From the NCBI RefSeq assembly GCF_004337985.1, contig NW_021940918.1:558001-622000 (forward strand): 64,000 nucleotides of DNA, in the 5' to 3' direction. A model generated the notes under the pieces. It did no database searches. It saw nothing but the letters and a program-made list of their open reading frames with translations, and had not been told where the DNA came from. The position numbers were made by a program, and so were the translations under genes. The DNA comes from Pyricularia pennisetigena. Taxonomy: Eukaryota; Ascomycota; Sordariomycetes; Magnaporthales; Pyriculariaceae. This document shows, one piece after another, positions 55,922 through 64,000 of this stretch (positions within the stretch are counted from its first letter, which is position 1; each line of letters begins with the position of its first letter).

Positions 55922-58900
55922 GATGAGTGTTTTCGATTTGAATGCCGCTTAACAACACAATAGAGAGGTTGGTAAATAATGGAGCGATAAAGATGTCTGC
56001 TCAATGAGCTGCCAGAGATGAATGAGCGAATGATAAATACTGCGCTGCGGTATTCGATAGTATGCCCTCTGATTCAGTGTATACAGAGCTAGAACAGCGC
56101 AGCCACCCAACACACTTTAAAAGGCAGAAAAAAGCTCAACTAAGTAGCCTGTATAGCTCACTGCACTCTGACAGTGTCCTTCTCTGATATCGCTAATCAT
56201 AAAGGGAACCATCTTGCCTCCCTCATGAATCTTCGAATAGGGTGATGTAACGGCGTAAGGTTTGTAAAGATACGCCTGGATGGAGGAGGCGACTTGGCGG
56301 TTCTTCCAATCAGTCTTTTTGTATCACAAACCCCCCTCCTCAGCACCTCTGCAGATGAATTACATCAGCGTGCTGGCCGGTCCAGGGGCGACATGCGTTG
56401 GCGCGATTATTGGGATAACGCGTCGGGACATGTAGTCAAGGTCAGTCCATAGATTTACGACTCCAGCCTATCGACTTTCATTTACTGTTCCCGGGGTGGT
56501 CCAATGATCAAGAATATAATGCATAGACCCCATCCACGACCATTTTAAACCCACCCGAGCAAGGGATATCAGTAAAAAGAGGCGAGGGAATCCTCTTGTG
56601 TAACCTTCCAAGACCCACCCTATGACACCTCTCTCGCGAGAAATCATCTTATTACCGTGACGGCTTAATGGGTGTACTGTCCCGCTAAGGTGGGTCCTCG
56701 AAGGTTCTTTCGAAGGTTGTATCAAAGACAGGAGGTTGGGATGCCAGTCATCCTGCAGCTAGACTGACGACAAATACGTGGTGACAGAGCAGAATGCCAG
56801 CATCAGCTTTCGGGACAAATCTAATACCAGCAGCCAGGAATGTGATTGCATTTGAAGAGAGAACAAGATATAACCTTGCATTGCAAAACTATTGAAAATA
56901 CATAAATAGCAGTCTTGGGTTTCTCTATTACAGCTCAGCAGGTAGTCCAGCAAAAATAATCGACATGTGTGATCATACAAAGGTACGCTTCCTTCATTTT
57001 TTTGGCATAGATTGCCTACGAATATTTAACAAAAGTTAAACAGATAACGTACAGTTGCTCCCACACCCAGACTGGTGTGGCGCGATGGTGTCAATCGTAT
57101 TGCAAGTCGTTACAATCCAACAAGCGATGCCCAGAAAACCTAATTTATGAAACGAGAAAGGAGGATTTGTGCTGTATGTCTGGTCCCTCACATGTCGGCT
57201 TAATAAGTTTTCTAACACCATTATAGCTGGCTGTAAGAGAAAAGAATGTAAAGGGAAAAAAGGTTCCACAGGAAAAAAGGAATAGCCAAAAATGGAAGGT
57301 CTCTTGAGCAAGACGCGTTAGAACAAGAGGATCTGGCTGTAGCTTTGCTCCCTAATATTCGGGGTTTAATGAAGAATTGTCATATCTCTCAAAGGGCCAA
57401 CGAGCCACGCCAGCGCGAAACCAGACACTAGACAACGCCGAGGTGGGATGCCACACTATCCCACGAAAACCTCAAAGGCATCGCTGATTCAATCATCCTT
57501 CCGCCTCCTACAGTCTTAACTCTGGTTACCACTAATAACGGCTGGTTCGTCGAGGATACCCGCTCTTGGCCCCAAGGTATGACATCCATATTTCCCGATG
57601 TCTACGCCACTGATCACGAATCTCACATGTCAGCCGGCATCTGTCGTTTTTCAATTTACTATAAGCTCGTCCAGACTCTCCTCTCTCGCATTAGGACCAG
57701 GTAACCAAGGACTGAGAGGAGAAGAAGCAGAGAGGTATGTTTATCTCAATTAGATCACTAAATTGCCCCGAACGACCCGTTCGTTAGCAGCACAACTTCA
57801 AGCTTCTTCCTCCACCCTGTGCCTCTCAATGCAACCCCCAAGGACCCACCACCTCCCTGCCTACATGACGCACAATTTCATGGGACGTTCAAGGCATGTG
57901 ATGAGAAGCACTGTTAGTAAATTACAAGACAGAATCCTAATCAGAACCAATGGTATCGCATCTGTGTTCGCCGTCATTTCTCTCGGAAACGTTTTAAGCC
58001 ATCTGGACGCGAACGCGGATGTGTTGTAATCATTACGCGTCAAAGTAATGCACAAGCTGATCATTATCACACTCGCCGACAAGTCTGAAGATATGCGAGG
58101 GCCTCCAGATCCAAAAGAAGAAGATGGTGACTCACAAATACACGTTACAAACCTCGCGTCCTGTTGTTACTTTTGAAGTTGATTGGTGCTGGCCTGCCAA
58201 TTGGAGTGATCTGGCCTTCAAGCTAGGGTGCCTATGGATGCCTTCTTCACAACAACATGCGGTTTGGCGAACCAAGGCAGCGGCAGAATAAAACTCTTGT
58301 GGGGGACCAAACCCAGCGATCTACATAGGGACCGCACCATCTCGACCGCACCCTCTCGACTGAGTGGCCAAAGTTTGCCGGGGGCTGGTGCATATCCGGT
58401 TTAATGATGAGCATTTAGCACCAGTCTTGTGCTTGTGGGGCTGAAAAGATGAAGGCCCAAGAAGAAACTGAAATCACTACACTACTTTGAACCGCAAGTT
58501 TCAGGGAAAGAGCATGGTTCAATATCCCACCTTCAGTATTGAGGGATTCGTAATGCCGGACAAGGCTACAACATCAGCCGGAGAGTTTTGGCCCGGTAAC
58601 AACGGTGACAGCTAAGTTCGATGCAGGGGGTGCTCTACGCTCACCCCCTTGATGATAGGTTGCATGGGCCCCTACAGGCAAACTTCAGCGCATTTGCTAC
58701 ACACCCAAACAAGGTAAACAAACTCGCGCCCAACTAACGTGTAAGTTTGAACAATAGAGCATGAAAGATTTCATCAATCGAGCAACTGTGCGGTGCTGAG
58801 TACGCTTTTGGATGCTGCTCACTAACTGGTTCAAACACAGATTTTATGTCCGAATATTGGCCATCAAAGGAAGGCAGAGCCGGGAAATTTTGATTGCTCT

Positions 58901-59565
58901 TCTAGGAACCATTCTCGTTTCGCCCAAAACCTGCATTGTGTATTATCTTCACTGCACCTGATTTCGACTGATCAGCATCCTTGTCCGTATTTAGCTTCTG
59001 TCCCTAAGTAGGCCTTGCTACTTCTCTTCAGAGAGTTTAACCGCTTTTACGTAAGGAGAGTCTGCATTATCGGTGGCATCAGGCTAGGTCCCTGTATTAA
59101 CAACAGTGTTTCCTGTCGCATACAAACAGAAGCTACTGAATCTGTTAGCGGTGAATTCATTTCCTAGCAATTGTTTTTGTTGATTTGGACAGGGGATGCT
59201 TTCTGTAAGGGCCTGAGGTACATGAGGTACAAAAGTTGGAGATGTCATTGGATTGGGCAAACAGGGCTGGTCGGCCTGCTAGCACTCCAAGCTCTCTCTC
59301 TCTACTATGAGCAGGGGGTAAATGCTACTGGATCCAAATGGTTGCCTTTTTAACCAAGGTTTGGGCGAACCAAAGGCGACATATATAAAGAGCAGATTTC
59401 AGCAAACCAAGATGTCCTGAACAGTTGAGCTTCTTCATTCCTCGTCAATGCGATTCGTATCCCAAACTCCTTTTTGTACCAGCAAATTCCGATTGCCGTC
59501 CTTATTCTTATGAATTGCCGCCACCTTCAGAAATCTGCAATCGAGAAAAAAATACTTCTCACACA
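55922..59565. other. Long stretch without genes
   Basis: Frames are short and unlinked on both strands. Repeats recognised: 57,995-58,045 (matches 41,605-41,655), 58,320-58,365 with CCGCACC(A/C)TCTCGA units (matches 40,270-40,315), and 59,150-59,215 (third copy of the inverted-repeat arm at 1.8 and 2.2 kb). The last 160 bases must be the promoter of Est1 copy 2. Confidence 0.5.
58320..58365. repeat. Minisatellite CCGCACC(A/C)TCTCGA
   Basis: Two units in tandem (GACCGCACCATCTC, GACCGCACCCTCTC) are shared with about 40,270-40,315, where two to three units occur. The flanks are also loosely alike. Confidence 0.5.
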
Positions 59566-61675
59566 ATGGTAAAACCAACCACAGGTTCGACTGCAGTTTC
59601 GACGGTCTGCGAATCGTCTGCCGAAGCCGGAAAGGTCAACAAGCTGGTAAAACAGCTAGAGACACGTCCTATAGGTGAGGAGCACTTGGTGGATGAGGTA
59701 AAAGGCGTATATGCTGGGTAAGTCTTGGCACAGCGTGGACCAGAGCACAAGATACGGGCGGCTTCCCACCTGCCTGCCGAAAGGCTGGCGTGCGACAGAA
59801 GCCTGTTAACTGCACTCGACATAATCATCTGAAGTGAGGCTGGCGTATTCATATCGTACTAATCCTGCTGCAATCTAGTCTTGTCATGGTCGAGAACAAA
59901 TGCATAGAGGTCGATAATGCACACTACTCGCTGAATAACGACTCGGCTTCCCCAAAGCTAAATACCGACCAGTGGCAAGCTCTTATTGCCTTGCACCGGA
60001 CGCTACTACATGAGCACCACGACTTCTTCCTCGCCTCTCAGCACCCTTCGGCAAGTCCAGCACTGCGACGCCTTGCCTCCAAATATACAATGCCGGCGCG
60101 CATGTGGCGACACGGCATTCATACTTTGTAAGACTCCCTGATAACTCTGTCATGGTTTTGCGAGGCAGACGAGACTGATTCTTTGTCTACTTGAAGTTTG
60201 GAGCTGTTGAGGCACCGGTTGCCACATTCGCTTGAGTACATGCTCACATTCATCTACTCCTCGTACTCTATGATGGCACTTTTGTATGAAACTGTACCAG
60301 CTTTTAAATATACTTGGATAGAATGTTTGGGAGACCTTTCACGATATAGGTAAGTACGCCCCTTTTGTGTTCTGCTCCTCTGAAAAATTGCCCGCCTAAA
60401 TGGTATTGCGTGAGTCTAGAATGGCCATTGAAGACGACGACGTTCGCGACAGGGATGTCTGGACAGCTGTTTCTCGCGACTAGTACTCGCGAGCTAGCGA
60501 CAAGGCGCCCACCACCGGACGCCTGTACCACCACCTAGCAATTTTAGCGAGACCTAACGTTGTAGCACAGATTTTTTACTACGCCAAGAGCTTATGTGTG
60601 CCCATTCCCTTTAAAATCGCCAGGGACTCAATTCTCACGCTTTTCGAACCCATTATGGCTGGCTCATACGGTGAATTGCACGCCGTCGATCGTGCGTTGG
60701 TCAGATGTCACGGGACATTCTTCACCGGCAAGGGCACCGAAAATTTCGAAGAGGCGCGCAAAGAATTCATTTCCAACCTCGACCTGGCTGTGGCCAAGGG
60801 CGCACGCCGTTGGTTGGAGGCAGGATATCAAATCGCCGTGACAAATATTTGTGCACTGTTGGAGTACGGCTTGTCTACCAACGTTCTCATTATGGCACTT
60901 GACGCTTCGACCAAAGACATTCCAGTCGGAGACAAGCCGGCTTCGGCCGAGCAAGAAGCTTCAGAGACGCAGAAACCATCCAATACTGACGATGAAAATG
61001 CTCCAGTTACCACCACCACGGAGGCCAAAGATGACGTAGTCGACCTCTCAAAATGTTTAAAGAAGTTCTCCAGTTTGTGGAAAGCACAGATACAATTGTT
61101 CTTTTACGGCTGGGCGATCTGAACATACTTTCTTACCTCAACGTTAGGCTCATGTTCTTGCATCAAATGGCCATCCTAAGGGACCAGGCGGGACCAAGGC
61201 TCAACCACCGGCGATTTCGCATCTCGAGGCTTCTTTCTCTTGGCATCTACTCAGTTTATGCTTAAACTCTTTTGCAGCGGGTTTTGAGTCTCCCAACAAA
61301 TACGAGACGAGCGAGTTCCCCCGCATAGGCGAGGGGAGACCGCTTCCCGAGGATTGAGCAACGCGCGGGCTTGTTTGGGCGGAGATGGCCTTTCCGGCCG
61401 ATCATTTCAGCGTCAATGAAGACATGGAGGAAGCCGAGAAGATGTTTGAGAGTCCATTGATGGGAGAACAACGTCGTGAGAGGTGTCTGTGGCTCGCGTA
61501 CCAGATCGCACAGATTCGAACCTCGGGAGACGGCGAGGAGGGTCGTTGGACCACGTACGACGTGAACACAAAAAAGTTTCGTCCGACGGCCAAGTATGTG
61601 TCAGCCGTTAACATACACTCTTCTATCACTAAAACCACGTTCCTGGACGACGAGGACGTCCTCCCAGAGGCGTAG
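59566..61675 (+). pseudogene. Est1-type DNA/RNA-binding protein, copy 2
   Basis: Exons ATG 59,566-59,717, 59,879-60,127, 60,199-60,349 and 60,420 onward follow with in-frame introns of 161, 71 and 70 bp. The protein reads KLVKQLETRPIGEEHLVDE, then WQALIALHRTLLHEHHDFF, MPARMWRHGIHTF, LEYMLTFIYSSYSMMALL and MAIEDDDVRDRDVWTAVSRD, and ends with MAFPADHFSVNEDMEEAEKM and RCLWLAYQIAQI. Damage: TAG at about 60,481-60,483, where copy 1 has TGG; a one-base deletion near 61,057; a second frameshift near 61,190-61,205; TGA at about 61,357, where copy 1 has TGG. Both W-to-stop changes are read directly from the comparison. Est1-type proteins bind nucleic acid and act with telomerase or nonsense-mediated decay in other organisms. 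An intact copy elsewhere in the genome seems likely. Confidence 0.85.
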
Positions 61676-62964
61676 CTCGCGAGCACCAGCTCAGGGCCAG
61701 AAAGCACAGATGGAGTATTGTCAGGCGAGGAAACAAACTAAAAGCCTGTCATCATTCAGTTTCCTGAGAAAGATGGGAGAGCCTGGTTTCGAGGCAGCAG
61801 CAACTTTTCTGTGTGATACATCTGGGTCCTTAGCCCAGTTATTGAAAATTTGGTCAAAATTTGAGACAAAGTTTGATTGTATGGATTTCAAAGTGGGTTA
61901 GGGCGAAAGCAACTGGAATCAAAATCAAGAGTTGGTGAAGGGCAACAGGATTTGCATGCTCGTTGTAACGGCCTCAACAGAGTGCTAGCAGCTTTACCGA
62001 TTGTAGATGGATTTGTAGAATATTGAAAAGACGAACTCCACCACCGTTTTTCTAAACCTCCAAAGACCCAAGCTTGCCCTCGACTGAAAGTTGAAAGCGT
62101 GAACATATTTTCAGCCTCAGTGCTCGAGGCAGCCCATGCCGTGGCGACTATTGCGCCATCTTATTTATGAGGCTACTGTGAAGTCACGCAATATTGAGAA
62201 AGATTTACGACAGGTTCGCGAAGACGCGCTCTAGGCCATGCATACCGTTGCTTCAACATCGAGATGAGGGCAACCTACCATAGGGCGCGAATCAGCTGGT
62301 TTATTAATATGTTTTAGGATACGTAAACCAGCGATTCAGTTCGCGTCCCGGAGGAGTGATTTGTCAAGAGTGGATCTTTTCGATAGTGATAATTTATATC
62401 CGAAGGTGCATTTGGCAGCCCCTTTTTCCTGGGCGTCAGTCATAATGTGAAATGAAACCCTTTGTAGATGGAAGCATACGTTGTTTGCTGATCCCAGCTC
62501 AATCAAACTTCATCCTAGCAGAGAGACTGCATGAAAGCCGGCTGAGCAATGCGAGAAGGGTGTGGAGTCAGTGGCTGCAGCTATTAAAACACCCTGCGCT
62601 TTGTGGGTTGCACAGTTTCTCCTTTAGTGGAGGTCTCCTTATTTACATTTCACCTTCAGACTTGACTGGACACGGACCGTAGTAACGTTAAAACCTGTTA
62701 TCAGGTCGTAAGCCTTGTTCAAGACCTGTGATCCAATCGCTTCTATGTGACGTGCTGATTGACATCCCAAAACAACAACAAACAAGTGTTTTTGTGTGGA
62801 AGGAATTGTGATGATGGTTGGGAGATGCGTCTTCGCGAACGCGTTGTCGGTAGTTGCAAGTGTCATGGTGACCCTGCGGTGGCGCTACGCAGTATAGAGC
62901 AACATAAAATACCAATCTTGACCGGTTCTGATTCAGTTTCTTTGTTGAAATACATTCACTCAGG
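61676..62964. other. Intergenic with dispersed repeat A
   Basis: No gene is supported. The block 62,480-62,760 is a repeat copy. An unlocated first exon of the zinc-finger gene may lie between 62,800 and 62,960. Confidence 0.45.
62480..62760 (+). repeat. Dispersed repeat family A, copy 2
   Basis: It aligns with 10,550-10,800 over most of its length and, at its right end (GTTCAAGACCTGTGATCCAATCG), with 39.2 and 54.3 kb. This links the two groups of matches into one element family. Confidence 0.55.
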
Positions 62965-63789
62965 CTGAGAAGCAGGAAGCATCGCGGTCAAATCCAGGCC
63001 TCGGCGCAATATTCCCTAAGCTGAGCTACCAGCAGAGGAGTTATGATGGAAGAATTTTTTTTACAAGAATTCATGAGCTCCAGCACAGGTACGATAGCCA
63101 TCTGTGGCAGGGAGAAGATGAAACTCCGCTATTGGAGCCGATCAACTATTCCCACAGCACTTGGCCTGCTCAAACACATCCGAGCTTAGAATATGTCTTC
63201 CAAACGAATTCGACGGCACTTGAGGCACAAACCATCGGTGAATTGCTATGTTGCACCTATCCCGCACAAAACTACTAACTGTGTGCACTTTCGCATGGAA
63301 TAAAATACAGGCCATGGTCAGCATGACGGGCTGCAAATCCAAGCCGGCGTGGCATATAATTCACTACCTTTGGAGAACTCGATGGTTCTCGACCCACAGT
63401 CCGGGGTCACAGCTCATTTTGAAAACCTTGAATATCTGCCTAGCCAACAACAAACGTTTACACCTGCTACCCAGACCTCAAGCCCGATTCTTGAGCAGGT
63501 TGTTAATAGAAGGTTCACCTGTTTTATCTGTCTAAAGACATATGCGAGTAATGGTGGTTTGAAGAGGCATCAGTCAATACGTAAGAGTGCTTCTTGTCTT
63601 GAATTTGATTATACGATAACTAACGTACGAATAGAACACAGCCAACTTTCTTCGGGTTTACAAACTTACGCTTGTAAACTTTGCAACACAAAGTTTACGC
63701 GCAAAGACAGCCTACAGCGTCATTTAAATAGGATACATGAGAGTGACGAAATTCGTTGTAGGAAATTACAATCTGACGGTTCGAGCTGA
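62965..63789 (+). CDS. C2H2 zinc-finger protein (5' end uncertain)
   Basis: Exons of about 62,965-63,237, 63,311-63,580 and 63,635-63,789 join in frame. The introns are 73 bp (GTGAAT, branch CTACTAACTG, ATACAG) and 54 bp (GTAAGA, branch GATAACTAAC, GAATAG). The first listed exon follows a plausible acceptor (CACTCAG|GCTGAG) and has no ATG, so a start exon lies upstream. Two classical fingers are at the C-terminus: FTCFICLKTYASNGG with C-X2-C-X12-H-X4-H, and YACKLCNTKFTRKDS with C-X2-C-X12-H-X4-H. In the first finger the last His is contributed by the exon after the second intron. A DNA-binding role is likely. No stop interrupts the spliced frame. Confidence 0.75.
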
Positions 63790-64000
63790 AAGTATGGGCT
63801 TTGGGCTTCTGAGCGGTTGGTAATGGGTTAGGCAGCAGGGAGTATTTTTGTCCTTGACAGGCTTAGTTGCAGCGATTCTGGATGCCCTCCGAAGCGTGCT
63901 TTTTGTGGGTTCATTTGTGTAACGAGAGACTGGTTCTGAACCCAGGAGCATCACAAAAATACGTTGCTGTGTAATCGTTTTCCGACTTCTGATTACGGCA
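63790..64000. other. Trailer region to window end
   Basis: Nothing coding is seen after the zinc-finger stop codon. The window ends without another start. Confidence 0.4.

Noticed and set aside
3009..61675. Programmed readthrough, Sec insertion or altered genetic code to explain the in-frame stops
   Set aside because: All three stop codons are involved, the bases after them share no context, intact genes end normally with the same codons, and several loci also carry frameshifts.
1..64000. tRNA or rRNA genes
   Set aside because: Isolated T-loop-like words (GTTCGAA) occur, but none has a matching acceptor stem and D-arm at the right distance.
1..64000. CRISPR-like array or bacterial operon
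   Set aside because: The regular 126-bp repeats encode TPR units and the other repeats are irregular; gene structure with introns is eukaryotic.

Overview
The window is nuclear DNA of a filamentous ascomycete (Pezizomycotina). Genes carry many short introns (about 44-161 bp) with GTRAGT-like donors, CTAAC/CTAAT-like branch sites and YAG acceptors. The protein families are fungal: NACHT and NB-ARC STAND receptors, SET-MYND, 3CxxC zinc finger, Est1-type, BCS1-like AAA, DUF3638-like. There are no operons, no bacterial signals, and I recognise no tRNA, rRNA, CRISPR array or intact transposase. A more exact placement (for example a truffle-like Pezizomycete) would be a guess.

Layout. 1-2.3 kb: repeats. 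2.3-5.7 kb: a coiled-coil gene and a broken hydrolase-NACHT receptor. 9.0-9.5 kb: a 3CxxC zinc-finger gene with one stop. 12.2-14.7 kb: a broken nucleoside-phosphorylase/NB-ARC/TPR receptor. 16.1-18.2 kb: a small intact orphan and a broken NACHT_N-ankyrin gene. 19.9-22.3 kb: a broken STAND-like gene with beta-rich modules. 22.7-35.2 kb: mostly intact genes (SET-MYND, orphan, F-box, dynamin, BTB, coiled coil). 35.2-35.7 kb: a palindromic CCAGTA-type motif cluster. 36.0-38.6 kb: an orphan and a broken NB-ARC/TPR receptor. 39-43.7 kb: old dispersed repeats. 43.7-48.6 kb: two broken genes meeting head to head, a 5'-truncated Est1-type copy and an orphan. 49.2-55.9 kb: a broken BCS1-like gene, a DUF3638-like fragment, a SET-like gene and an orphan. 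56-59.5 kb: no genes seen. 59.6-61.7 kb: a second, longer Est1-type copy, inverted to the first. 63.0-63.8 kb: a C2H2 zinc-finger gene.

Main observation. Most broken genes keep their reading frame and splice sites almost intact and are interrupted by one or a few in-frame stops. Where an internal copy or a paralogue shows the ancestral codon, the stop replaces Gln or Trp (C-to-T or G-to-A). Five different STAND/NLR-type receptor loci are broken this way, while the genes at 22.7-35.2 kb remain open. The picture is a recently decaying fungal non-self-recognition repertoire next to maintained genes, in DNA otherwise made of old, strongly diverged dispersed repeats. Gene models were assembled by eye from reading frames and splice consensus; family names come from recognised motifs, not database searches.
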